A stretch of 64,000 nt of DNA from Gari tellinella (Eukaryota > Mollusca > Bivalvia > Cardiida > Psammobiidae), in contig OV277871.1 in assembly GCA_922989275.2 (NCBI GenBank), positions 2,170,001-2,234,000 on the forward strand, in the 5' to 3' direction. Positions 43,514 to 53,851 of this stretch are shown piece after piece. Made by a program: the position numbers and the translations under genes. The notes under the pieces were generated by a model, which did no database searches, was not told where the DNA came from, and saw only the letters and a list, made by a program, of their open reading frames with translations. How positions within the stretch are numbered: the stretch's first letter is position 1; every line of letters begins with the position of its first letter.

Positions 43514-43529
43514 TACTCCCCCTGTCTGC
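43514..43529 (-). promoter_or_regulatory. Polypurine tract of the LTR element
   Basis: Coding-strand GCAGACAGGGGGAGTA lies directly before TGTAGCAG. It would prime plus-strand DNA synthesis and fixes the inner edge of the 3' LTR at 43513. Confidence 0.7.
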
Positions 43530-44011
43530 AAAATGATGTCTCATCATTTTAATTATGGACAAGCAAACTATATCAAACAAAACACCATACAAACATGTCT
43601 TAGCCATAGACATACTATCAGTGCTGTAACCCTGTAAGGATAAACTTGTAAATTAATCAACTAAATACAATTATATGCTTTGCTAAATCACAGCGTTTCC
43701 TCTATGGTTCTCAGCATAATTGTCTCTGAAAATTTGTAGCAAATACTAAAGACAAATACATTATTCAAATACAATATTAAAAACAATGTATGAAAATTCT
43801 AATCGAAAATTTAACCAAAATATTCCATTCTGGCTCCTCCTGTCTGAAAAAGTGTGTCCCTACAATTTAAACAAGGGTAATGCCAACTATTGACATAACT
43901 TACTAAACCCTACAGTCTAGTTAACTAAGTTCACAAATTATATACTGAAACTTACTAAATTTGTTTTAAACTGGTAAAATACTAAAAACAAGATTATAAT
44001 ACAAGATAAAA

Positions 44012-45988
44012 TCATTTCATTACCGCTTGCCATAAACGGTTTGCCATTTCAACACTAACTGAATTTAAAACACCAGACGCAAGTAGTTTATCTAAAGCAT
44101 CTGCTTTAGCATCTATTGGTCTCTGGTCCAATGTCATTTCATGGCATACATAGTCCTTAAGATATTCGGGTTTTTTCTTTACCCTGGGAGGTACCTTCGG
44201 TGGTTTCTTTACAGGTTTACCTGTGACTGGATCTAATTTGTCCTTTGACTTGCCTTTTCCTACTTTTCCTTTTTGTACCTGAGCTTCATCCTCGTCTTCC
44301 AATACCACTACTTCTGTTGTATCTGTGTCCATAGCACTCGGTAATTCTAAGGTGTCAGTGTGACCTCCTTCAGCTCCCAGATCATCGAATGCATCTGCTT
44401 CTACATTGTCTGTATTTGGACCTAAGTCCTCAAGATCATCCAATGTATCAGCTTCTGCATTTTCCGCGATCGGATCAGTCTCCTCAAGATTATCCAATGC
44501 TTGATCTGTTTCTACTTTGTCTGTGCTTGGATCAGTATCCTCAGGACCATCCAATGCATGATCCTTTCCCCATTTCTCTGTGTCTGCAACCGAGTCTGAT
44601 ATGTGGGCGTCCCCATCAGTGTATGTAATTGCGACATACTCTTCATCCGACTCCTCAGTGACGTCACTCGTTTTCTTCTGTGTTTCTTGATCCTTTTTCT
44701 CGCTAGAGCTTGCCGTAATGTTCCTTGGTTGAGGAACCGGTCTACTCTTATTTCCTACTTGGGGTTCAATATCCATTCTTTCCCTTAGCAACAGTAAGTG
44801 GTTTCTATGGAGAGTTCTTGTTCTCCCATCAGGTGACTCTACCTTGAATACGGGCACATCTTCAATTGGTTGTTCTATGACCTTGAACTCTTCTTTTTCA
44901 AATATATCCTGGATTTTGTGTTTCCCTTCGTGGGACAGGATCTTCACTAGGACTGTATCTCCTAAGCCGATTTTACTGGCCTTCACCTTTCTATCATATC
45001 CTGTTTTCTGTTTTTCTCTGGCCTTGTCTGCATGTTTCAGCACCGTTTCTTGTGCATACTGTAATCTTTCCTTTAACTGTACTATATATTCGTCCTTGTT
45101 TATGTCATTTCTTTCACCTTCTAAAGCGGATTCAAACATGGCATCCACGGGTAACTTGGCTTTCCTTCCGAACATGAGCTCAAATGGAGCATACTTTGTG
45201 GTTTCGTGCCTGGTACTGTTATATGCGTAAACTAGTGGCGCAACATACTTTTTCCATTCTGGCTTCTTCTCAGCATCTAAAGTTCCTAACATGTTAAGAA
45301 GTGTGCGATTAAATCTTTCGCAGGTGCCATTACCACTCGGGTGAAAAGGTGTTGTTCTAGATTTTTCCATGTTGAAGATTGTACATAGTTCTTTGATGAT
45401 ATTTGACTCGAAATTCCTACCTTGGTCGGAATGGATTCTAGTTGGTACACCATAATGTAAGATGAAGTGCTCATAAAATGCTTCTGCTGTTGTTTTTGCG
45501 GTTTGATTCTTCGTGGGTATTGCTAAAGCTAGTTTTGTAAAGTGATCCGTGATAACAAGGATATTTCCTATACCTCTACTAGGTTCTAAGGTCAGAAAGT
45601 ACATGCAAACGAGTTCCAGTGGATATGTTGTTTTGATGTTAACCAAAGGTGCTCGAGTGTTTGTGTCCGATTTTCTCCTTATGCAGTTGTCACATCTCTT
45701 TATCCATTGTTCACTATCAGATGACATGCCAGGCCAGAAGAACCGTTCTCTTAGCAGTGAATTTGTTCTATCTCTTCCGGGATGACCTATCTCATCATGC
45801 AAACCTTGTAGAACCTTCTTTCTATATATTTCTGGAAGTACTAATTGTTGGATGCTTTGGTCATTGTCCATCACTTCTCTATATAAAACTCCTCTGATGA
45901 CTTTGAATTTGTGGAAGTTGTTCTTCATAGTGTGGTCTTCCTTTGTGTAATTTGCCCTTGGCAGTTGCCTATCTACTACTCCTCTTAA
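44012..45988 (-). pseudogene. Ty3/gypsy integrase with acidic tail
   Basis: The open part runs 45928-44012 (638 residues) and is in frame with the RT-RNase H segment but separated from it by TAG at 45989. Zinc-binding H44, H49, C79, C82. The catalytic core has D168 (IHSDQG) and E204 (spacing 35), but the first Asp position is Y110 (LELVCMYFLTLE), so it should not catalyse strand transfer. A GPY/F-like module (LMFGRKAKLP, later a TLHRNHLLLL segment) follows. After residue about 430 the protein becomes a Glu/Asp-rich tail with three to four imperfect repeats of about 19 residues (DQALDNLEETDP type), then a Lys/Pro-rich patch (KKPPKVPPRVKKKPEY). Confidence 0.9.
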
Positions 45989-46541
45989 CTATTTGCCAAT
46001 TACAAAATCCTCTCTTTGTGCCTTTCTTATTTCTCGCAGTTCAACTTGAGCCAAATGAGTTTGATCTGAATCTGTTGCTTCTAAAATGTTGATTGATGCT
46101 GAAGATATGGTTTCTATGTAGTTTGTAATCTGTGTACAAGAACATATGGATTTCACTACTCTATTCTCAACTTTCACAACTTCTATATCCCCATCTGTTA
46201 TCCTTTCATGTTGGTAACTAGATAAGGAATCTGCGTCAGTGTTTTTCAATCCAGCCTTGTAGTAAATATCAAAATCATATGACCCTAAAGCCGAAACCCA
46301 TCGTTGTCCTGTTGCATCTAATTTGGCTGTGGTTAGAATGTGTGTCAAAGGGTTGTTGTCAGTGTATACTGTAAAATGGTTTCCTGTCAGATAATCACTG
46401 AACTTATCAGTTACTGCCCATTTCAAACAAAGGTACTCAAGTTTAAATGCTGGATAGTTATTTTCTGATTTAGTCAAACCTCTGCTGGCATAGGAGATTA
46501 CTCTTTTCTGGTTCTCATGAGATTGGTATAGTACCGCTCCT
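45989..46541 (-). pseudogene. Ty3/gypsy RNase H segment
   Basis: In frame with the RT, after a TGA at 46544-46546. Shows YTDNNPLTHIL and the KAGLKNTDADSLS end typical of Ty3 RNase H. It would remove the RNA strand of the replication hybrid. It terminates at TAG 45989-45991 before the integrase. With the RT and integrase it forms one pol frame broken only by these two stops. Confidence 0.88.
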
Positions 46542-46543
46542 AA

Positions 46544-47863
46544 TCAAGTAGTACAGGCATCTATGTGTAACTCAAATGGTATAGAAAAATCAGGATATGC
46601 TAATATGGGTGGACTAGTCAAAATTTCTTTCAAGTTTTCAAAGGTTTCCTGTTCAGTTTCCGTCCATCTCCACTCTTTCTTCGCTGCTTTACCTTTTTTC
46701 TTGCTTGATGTAGGAGGTAAAAGCTCATTGAGCGGTTTTGTGATCTTAGAAAAATCCTTCACAAAACGTCGATAGTATCCTGCAAAAGCTAAAAAGGATC
46801 GAAGCTCTTCAGGTTTCGCTGGTGTTGGCCAATTCCGAACACGTTCTTTTTTGTCAGGATCAGTTTCCACTCCAAATTCACTGACTATGTCACCTAAGAA
46901 TTTTACTCTTTTCTGTAGAAAGAAACATTTTTCAGCAGCTAGTTTCAGTTTGCATTCATGTAATCGGGTTAAAACAATGTCCAATCTTTTCATATGTTCT
47001 TCAAAAGTGTCAGAGAAAATAATGAGATCGTCGAGGTATATGACGCAAATTTTCATATTCAGATCTCCAAGACATTCTTCCATAAGTCTCTGGTAGGTTG
47101 CTGGGCTATTTGATAAACCAAACGGCATCTTAACGTATTGGTAAAAACCAAGAGGTCCAACAGTAAATGCTGTTCGCTCACGATGTTCCTCTTCCATTGT
47201 AACTTGATGGTAGCCGCTCTTCATGTCAATAACGCTAAAGTATTTGGAGCCATTCAAACAATCAAAAACTTCTTCAATACGAGGTAAAGCGTATGCGTCA
47301 TTTACTGTACGTGCGTTTAGCATGCGATAATCGACGCACATGCGCAGTTTGCCGCTTTTCTTCCTAACCAAAACAATATTAGAAGCCCATGGTGACTTTG
47401 ATTTTTCTATGACTCCAGCTGCTAAGAGTTGTTCCAAGTGTTGCCTTACTTCATCAATCATTGCTGATGGTATGCGTCTATGTCTTTGTTTGAAAGGGAT
47501 GTCATTAACTAAATCAATTCTATGTTTTATCATTTGGCAATCTCCGATGTCCTCGTCGCTTTTCGAAAAAATATGTTGATGCTTCTTTAAGAGATTTTTC
47601 AACTGCTCTGTCTGTGTTGAATTCAGTTCTGACTCTATATGGATGTCTTTAAATATCTTGTCTTCGTGTTCCTGTCTTTCCTTCTTATCAAATACGGACT
47701 CATCTACTGTTACTGGTTGAATTTCACAGAGTATGGCTTTAGGTGAAATGGTTATGGTTTGTGTTGTGACATTTGACATGTTCACTAACATCTCCCCATT
47801 CTTCCTGTATCTGTACTGAATGACTGTTGAAGTAATATCTATGAAATCAGGCAAGTTTGACAT
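46544..47863 (-). pseudogene. Ty3/gypsy reverse transcriptase
   Basis: 439 residues. RT palm motifs: VIDMKSGYHQ (D213), MPFGLSNSP (246-254) and YLDDLIIFSD with the catalytic D278-D279 pair. The connection/RNase H start ends in ELHIDAC just before the premature TGA. The frame overlaps the end of gag by 25 nt and is offset by -1 relative to it. That could be a programmed shift or an indel; no clear slippery heptamer was found. RT residues themselves look intact. Confidence 0.92.
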
Positions 47864-49398
47864 TCTTGAATGATGCCAGTAGTGTCATAATAATTCAATT
47901 CCTTGTCGGTATAGCCTCTAACATCTACAGACTGATTTGGTCCTAAAACTATCTTTGATGGTTCAGCTGATCTAATAATGGCAATTCTGTCTTTGTTTCT
48001 CCTTAATTCCCGTTGTCTAATAGCAATACATCTAAAAGCCAGTTTCCATGGTGTATGTAGTTTAGCCTTCTGTAGGTAAGTATCTACAAAGTTTGATTTG
48101 CAATCCAATAGCAATTCATTCAAAATGTTTGTTCCTAAAAGAATAGGTGTCTGTGCGCTGTAGTTTGTTTCCGGTGTGACTAAAAGTAAGCAGTCTTGCT
48201 TCTTAGAGTTCTCAATTCCGTCTGTACTTAAAGTTGCTACAATGTAACCAAGGTAAGGTAAGCTGCTTCCATCTGCACATTCAATGTTGAGAAGATGTTG
48301 AAGTGGTTGGATCTCTAAATGGCTTAAATGTTGTTCTTGAAATGGTTTTGTAACTGTTGAGATGCAGCTGCCGCTGTCAATTAAGGCTGTTGTTGCTATT
48401 CCATTTATCTTAATATAAGCTTCATTTGAACTTCCGACTAATATAGGATCTCCTCGACCTCTACCTCTGTCTTGACCTCTACCATAACCTCTTTGTGGTC
48501 TATTGTTGTATCCCCTGTAACCTCTACCGTAACCTCTGTTGAATCCTCCATAATGTTGTGTTTCCTCCTTAGTCTTCTTATCCTCTTCCTTTTCCTTCTC
48601 TAACTTCCCTATCCTGTCATTCAACTGCTCTAAAAGACTCTTTATTTGGCCCATCTCACTCTTATCTTCATACTTAGTTGCTGCATTGCACTTTGTGCTC
48701 TCCTTTGAGTTATCAGTCATCTGTGCACATGCACTTTCTATCTTCCTAAGTTCAACTTTAAAGACATCATAGTCCTTGATCACGTCAAACTTGTACATGG
48801 CCATCTGCTTTACCTGCGGTCTAAGTCCTTCATAAAGAACATTACGCAGTATCTCTGTTTGAGTAGGCAACAATGCTTTCATCTCTACTGCTTGTGCAAA
48901 CAGATCCTCTAATCTTCCTGCATATACTGATATAGTCTCCTCTGGATTCTGTAGACATGCGTAAAATTTTCTCAAAATTGACTCTCCTGTCTCAATACTT
49001 CCAAATTCAGACTTGAATTTCCTAAGTACTTCTGTCAAAGTTGAATGGATCCCCATAGTTCTAAGTTTGTCTGCTGCACGCCCTTTGCATGTGCGCCTAA
49101 TTGCTAAAAGCAATTGGTATTCTGTATGGGTACCTGAATTCCTAAGACATTCAACTTCATAGTTCCAAGATAAGTAGTTGACCTCTCCTTTGTTCAACTC
49201 TCCATAGAATATAGAGATCTTCGGAACATTGACTACTCCTGCCTTAGGCTTTAGATCCTCCATTTTGCCAACATAATGTTTCATATATTCCTCAACATCC
49301 TTTGTTGATTCACATTTGGGAGGTTTCATTTTCATCTTATGCATCAAATCCACCATTTTCAATTCCTCATCAGTGATTGTGTCTCTGGTGACCGACAT
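47839..49398 (-). CDS. Ty3/gypsy Gag-protease polyprotein
   Basis: 519 residues, uninterrupted. Residues about 60-225 form an alpha-helical retrotransposon Gag region (YLSWNYEVECL, FGSIETGESILRKFYAC). A Lys/Glu coiled coil lies at about 250-282. Instead of the usual CCHC zinc knuckle, a Gly/Arg/Tyr-rich segment (285-317, GYGRGYRGYNNRP) probably binds RNA. The retropepsin active site is ALIDSGSCIST with D341-S-G, and ILLGTNIL follows near 425. It would assemble the particle and process the polyprotein. It is the only intact frame of the element, with the ATG at 49398 the first in frame. Confidence 0.9.
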   Translation of the reverse strand: MSVTRDTITDEELKMVDLMHKMKMKPPKCESTKDVEEYMKHYVGKMEDLKPKAGVVNVPKISIFYGELNKGEVNYLSWNYEVECLRNSGTHTEYQLLLAIRRTCKGRAADKLRTMGIHSTLTEVLRKFKSEFGSIETGESILRKFYACLQNPEETISVYAGRLEDLFAQAVEMKALLPTQTEILRNVLYEGLRPQVKQMAMYKFDVIKDYDVFKVELRKIESACAQMTDNSKESTKCNAATKYEDKSEMGQIKSLLEQLNDRIGKLEKEKEEDKKTKEETQHYGGFNRGYGRGYRGYNNRPQRGYGRGQDRGRGRGDPILVGSSNEAYIKINGIATTALIDSGSCISTVTKPFQEQHLSHLEIQPLQHLLNIECADGSSLPYLGYIVATLSTDGIENSKKQDCLLLVTPETNYSAQTPILLGTNILNELLLDCKSNFVDTYLQKAKLHTPWKLAFRCIAIRQRELRRNKDRIAIIRSAEPSKIVLGPNQSVDVRGYTDKELNYYDTTGIIQECQTCLIS

Positions 49399-49559
49399 AT
49401 CTATGCTTATAACTTGTCCCTTAGGACAAAAACTAAACTAAAGAACAACTCCTGTAAAGTAATTTTAACTTCCTGTAAATGTTAGTATAATGGGACTTAT
49501 AGGACAATTAAGTATGAGTGTAGCTTTAAACTATTTCAATGTAGATCTAATTCATAGAA

Positions 49560-49870
49560 TTTATAAGTTAATTTTATTCATTTGCTTTATTAATGCTTTA
49601 ACAAAAATGCTGTATATGCTTTATAAACAAATGCTTTACATGCTTTATAAGTGCTTTATAAATAACTGCTTTATTTGCTTTATCAATGCTTTATAAATTA
49701 ATGCTTTATTTGCTTTATCAATGCTTTATAAATAACTGCTTTATTTGCTTTATTAATGCTTTATAAATGAATGCTTTATTTGCTTTATCAATGCTTTATA
49801 AATAAATGCTTTATATGAAATGCAAGTTAATCAATGCTTTATATTAAATGCTTTATATGAAATACAAGTT
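49560..49870. repeat. TGCTTTAT-rich tandem repeat in 5' leader
   Basis: Ten or more units of TGCTTTATAAATAA / TGCTTTATTTGCTTTATCAA type. It lies between gag and the right LTR edge and probably inflates that end relative to the left. Confidence 0.8.
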
Positions 49871-50189
49871 TAATTTCACTATCGCAAATACAATAAATCA
49901 ATTGCTTTACTATGTGCAAGAATATTAAACTTAAGTTAAAGTTAAAGTCACTGTATTGTATATATTCTAACTCTAAGTTAAATGTTATTGCTTTCAAACA
50001 ACTTAAAGCAAATAACCTAAGTTCATTCTATTTCTTATAGGTCTGCTGAAAGAAAAGTATTAGTTTCTGCTTCTGCTTTATAAATGTTGACCGGCTGAAA
50101 AAAAATATCTATCGCAACTGTAGTGTACCCCTCAAGGAATGCAAAATATTATCAAAGTACTTAAGTAGAAATATCCTAAGCTTAAGAAT

Positions 50190-50284
50190 ATAAATTCTAA
50201 ATTCAAAACTTTAAAGTAAAATTATTTACCGAGCAAAAATTCTCAATTCAAAACTTTAAAGTGAAATCATTTACCGAGCAAACA
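50190..50284. repeat. Two-copy 47-bp direct repeat
   Basis: TTCAAAACTTTAAAGTAAAA TTATTTACCGAGCAAA, then the same with GTGAAATCATTT. It lies next to the right LTR edge. Confidence 0.8.
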
Positions 50285-50340
50285 CACTAATACCAAAGTT
50301 AGATAAATGTAAAGTATGCTTAAAAATGTCAACTGCTACA

Positions 50341-50719
50341 TCAAGACAGGTGTTTTAATCTATTGTGGATTAGAATGCGTGTCTTATATTTCGTTTTTAG
50401 TGCGCGAAAGGTGAACTCATTAGAAACATCATTAAACTCAAATGAAAATGTAAAATCTTTTAGGATTGATAAATGACTTCAAATCATAAAAATCTGTTTT
50501 GAAAACTATTTTGCGTTGCAAACGCCAAATTATAACATATGAAACTATAAAACAATATTCTTCATTTTCCTCTACTTATTTGCAAACGTAAAACCTTTAC
50601 CATCTACCATTGATGTTTTGATTATGTATTTATAGTTTTGAATTTACCTGTACTGATGGGCCTATGGCCTTTTGTATCAATAAAAATATCATATCATAAA
50701 TATCCGGTATTATAATAAT
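50341..50719 (+). repeat. Flank with possible LINE 3' end
   Basis: No gene. GGGCCTATGGCCTTTTGTAT CAATAAAAATATCATATC near 50657-50695 resembles a non-LTR 3' end with a short repetitive tail (inference). Confidence 0.35.
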
Positions 50720-50821
50720 GATAAAAACGTTAGACATAATCGCCCTATTTAGGGAACTGTGGCAAGGGTCGTTGTAAGGAGGGAGTCATTGTTAGGAGGG
50801 CCGCTGTAGGGAGGGAACACG
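50720..50821 (-). mobile_element. MITE-B right third
   Basis: Starts inside a B element (TTAGACATAATCGCCC) and ends GAGGGAACACGGT. It matches the right end of the B copy at 60412-60744, marking where unit 1 resumes homology with unit 2. Confidence 0.78.
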
Positions 50822-50894
50822 GTACTTGCTGCTTGGACTTATGATGTCTTGGCTAATCGTAAACGTAACAAAAGGGATATATTGTTGTTGGGAA

Positions 50895-51160
50895 GACGTT
50901 ATACTGTAGTGTCACGCTTATACGCAAACGAAAAGTCAACGCATTACCATAAAAGTAGAAAATGACACTGTTGAAGGAATTTCTGATTATTGTTTCCGTA
51001 TTTTTTATTTGTTTTTATTTGAGTGGCAAACAGTTTGGAGCCTGATCAAACGACGGATAACCCGGCGTCTGATATGACTCCATACTGTTTGCAACGGAAA
51101 CAATATTTAAGTGATAAACGTTTTATTCGGAAAGAATGTTGTATTCTTTACTGCAACGAG
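50895..51160 (-). mobile_element. Old MITE-A shared by both units
   Basis: Ends strongly mutated (TTGGGAAGACGTTATAC and GTTGTATTCTTTACTG). The cassette at about 51028-51093 has GACGGATAACCCGG. The counterpart is at 60812-61053. Confidence 0.72.
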
Positions 51161-51306
51161 TATAGTCACAATTTTTTTAAAAATATGTTCTATTAATGTA
51201 TAACTGAGCTTCGATTGGTCGAACTCGTGTTGGGTAGACTAACACGAGAAAGAAACTGTACATTTTGTTTGAGGGACTTTTATTATACTTTATAAGTACA
51301 AACAAT

Positions 51307-52475
51307 AGGCATTGGTCGTCCATAACAGAGCCAAGAGATTCTTTTTAGGTGTAGGCAAATACACATCAAATGATGGTGTAGCTGGAGAAATGGGTTGGAA
51401 GCCATCTTTAGTTCGACAGTGGAAATGTATTGCCCTGTACTGGTCACATTTATCATGTATGGACAGATCAAGGGTTAATAAACGCGTTGCACTTTGGTCG
51501 TACGGAAGATCAAATCGTTCTTGTAAAAATTGGTACCATAAAGTTCAGTCTTATTTTTATGAGAACGATTTGAATATATATTGTCGTTTAGACTATCCGA
51601 TTTTTAGATCTTTTTATCAAGTTGTTGATACTAAAACCTTTGAAAAGTTTATTAGTAGCTGGCTACATAGAATTAATAGTTTGTTCTGGCCGTGGTCGAA
51701 ACAAGTTGAGATTTATAATTGCTTTAAATCCGACTTTTCTACAGAGCAATACTGTAAAATGATACTCCCGCCTTTGCAGCGGTCAGCTTTTTGTAAATTT
51801 CGATTAGGTGTAGCTCCAATTCGAATTGAAACTGGCCGTTATAAGGGTCTTCTTGAGGAACGTAGAGTTTGCCCATTTTGTATTAATAGTACTGTAGAAA
51901 ATGAAATACATGTAATTTGAACTGTCATGTTTACAATGATTTAAGAGAAGAGTTGTATACAAAAGCAAGCACTTTTCATCCAGATTTCTTAGACCTAGAT
52001 GATTTTAATAAATATGTGTTTCTATTTTCCAACACTAACATGATAAGAGATTGTGCCAAAACCTGCTTTTACATTTTACAGAGACGACAATATTTTATAT
52101 GTAAATAATCTTAGTTCAATTCGATTAGATAATAATCATTTCAGTTTGATCTTTCAGTTTTATTAACAAATTTTTGAACATCGGAATATTTTATCTTGCT
52201 TTGGTTGACTATTCTTAGTTTTTTCTTTACTCTCCTTTTTGCACGGCTTTAATATGTTAAAGCGTTATTATAAATTGTAACATTCTATTCATTTGTATCA
52301 TACTGTGATGTTATAAATATCTGTGTTATACATGACATGTTATGTCATTTATATCATCTCTTATAATTCCTTTAAGGAATGGCTTTGCCCTATTTTTAAG
52401 ATTCTATTGTATATGTTCTTATATGTATTGAATGTGCATTGGTGAGATGTAAATAAAGATTCTATCTTGGTCTTA
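51307..52475 (+). pseudogene. LINE 3' fragment (CR1/L2-like), copy a
   Basis: 5'-truncated. A 202-residue frame 51312-51920 covers the post-RT C-terminal region (GEMGWKPSLVRQWKCIALYW, PPLQRSAFCKFRLGVAPIRI, RYKGLLEERRVCPFC). A one-base disruption at about 51917 shifts the continuation (NCHVYNDLREEL ... RDCAKTCFYILQRRQY, to 52108). It has CPFC..H..C knuckle residues, a 3' UTR, and GATGTAAATAAAGATTC at the end. Absent from unit 2. Confidence 0.8.
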
Positions 52476-52565
52476 ATTGCCATAGGGAATGTTTCTGTTT
52501 ATTTGACCGAGACTATCCCCTAACATTCTCAATGGCAGTTAAGTCCCAGAACCGCGACAAGGTAC

Positions 52566-53337
52566 ATAATGTAAATTCCGATTAGGGGTCGCCCCTATTA
52601 GAATTGAAACTGGTCGGTACGAGGGTCTGCCAGAAGGTTCTAGAATTTGTCCCTTTTGTGACACAAATACCATCGTGAATGAAGTACATGTATTATTGAA
52701 TTGTCCCATGTATATTAATATAAGACAAGACCTTCTTTCAAGAGCTCACGTTTTAAGCCCCATGTTTCATTCTCTATGTGATATGAATAAGTTCTGCTTT
52801 CTGTTTTCTAACCCAGATATGGTCCGTACTTGTGCCAAAACCTGTTTTGCCATTCTTCAACACCGGCAGTTTTTACAGTGTAAATAACGTTTTATAATGT
52901 AAATAATGTCAATTGTGTTTTTTGCAAACTGTCAGGAAATGACTATCTTTTTATGTGGTCTGTAATATCTTTGCTAATCCTGTTCACTTTGATCTGATCA
53001 AAGGAACATATGTTTTCGTATAACCATTCTTTAAGTAGTGCACAGTAGTGCCAGTTTTTGTCTTTCAGTGTCTTAAAACTTGTTTTAGTGCAGTAATTTT
53101 AGATTCTGATTAGCCTCGGTATTGCAGTTTTATCTTTAATCTTAGATATGTACAGTATATGTACAGTTACTCTTAAATGATAATTGTTACAATGTTTACT
53201 CATCTCTTATAACTCCAACTAGGAGTGGCATTATACATGTCTATAGTTTACTGTATGTGTGATTATATTTACAAACATGTATGTATAATGATGAGATGTA
53301 AATAAAGATGACTACTACTACTACTACTACTACTAAT
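52566..53337 (+). pseudogene. LINE 3' fragment, copy b, with (ACT)n tail
   Basis: Same family as copy a: RLGVAPIRIETGRYEG-like start, CPFC, then a 70-residue frame 52675-52887 (MNEVHVLLNCPMYINIRQD ... RTCAKTCFAILQHRQF). The 3' end GAGATGTAAATAAAGATG is followed by ten ACT units (53308-53337). The empty site GGTACATACTACAATATCC at about 61556 shows a 5'-truncated insertion. Confidence 0.85.
53308..53337 (+). repeat. (ACT)n LINE tail
   Basis: Trinucleotide run directly after AATAAAGATG, the terminal tail of LINE copy b. Confidence 0.9.
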
Positions 53338-53851
53338 ACAATATCCGATGGTCAAACGACAATTACAAAACATTACAAGTCTGCAACTGTTACTTTTCAC
53401 ACCATCGCCATTTACACACAAGATTATGATCTGCAAATTAGTAAATCACAATTAAAAATACACCATCGAGTAGCCAATACATTTTCGCATTTTGATACCA
53501 CAATTGTATATTGTTTGTACGTATAAATATATGAACAGAACAGAACAGAACATATATTTTATTGACTTGTACATCATCATATATAGATGTAATATAATCT
53601 ATAGCATATAATATATTCATATCATATGTAAAGATATAACAATGAAACAGTCACGTTAAATTAAGTAGTGCTAAGCAAATAGAGGATGAATTACGTGTTA
53701 TGAGTCAAGCTACAACGAAAAGAGAAAGCAGCTTTAAGATATTTAGCAAGATTGAATAAAGTGTTATAATCGTCAGTTTTGAGCATTTCTACACATTTAA
53801 ACATGCTAGGTCTAACATAGTAATATTTCTTTATATATTTCTTTCTGAAGT

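Larger units (their letters stand above)
43464..50340 (-). mobile_element. Ty3/gypsy LTR retrotransposon, defective
   Basis: About 6.9 kb read right to left: gag-protease, RT, RNase H, integrase, acidic tail. The order PR-RT-RH-IN is that of Ty3/gypsy (Metaviridae-type) elements; no envelope frame is seen. Both extremes carry the same roughly 50-bp sequence (43464-43513 and 50289-50340, TACCAAAGTTAGATAAATG ... CTGCTACA), which on the coding strand starts TGTAGCAG, a normal LTR 5' edge. Just inside 43513 the coding strand reads GCAGACAGGGGGAGTA, a good polypurine tract. The rest of the LTRs does not match and I found no convincing primer-binding site. Confidence 0.85.
35813..53530 (+). repeat. 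Duplicated segment, unit 1 (inflated)
   Basis: Direct repeat of 56649-61745. Matching blocks: 35813-36427 with 56649-57265; 36708-37910 with 57266-58450; 39246-39350 with 58485-58590; 39863-40283 with 59013-59420; 40830-40908 with 59430-59500; 41181-41766 with 59500-60275; 50720-51306 with 60650-61455; 52476-52565 with 61466-61562; 53334-53530 with 61562-61745. Gaps are insertions or deletions listed separately. Order and strand are kept throughout. Confidence 0.85.
51262..53530 (+). repeat. Element N, interrupted twice by LINEs
   Basis: The left end TTTGAGGGACTTTTATTATA matches the left TIR of the uninterrupted copy at 61411-61785. The body pieces are 51262-51306, 52476-52565 and 53334-53530. 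The right TIR is missing, cut at the LINE that starts at 53531. Confidence 0.65.

Noticed and set aside
44389..45230. Plus-strand frames opposite the integrase
   Set aside because: Antisense shadows of the minus-strand pol gene.
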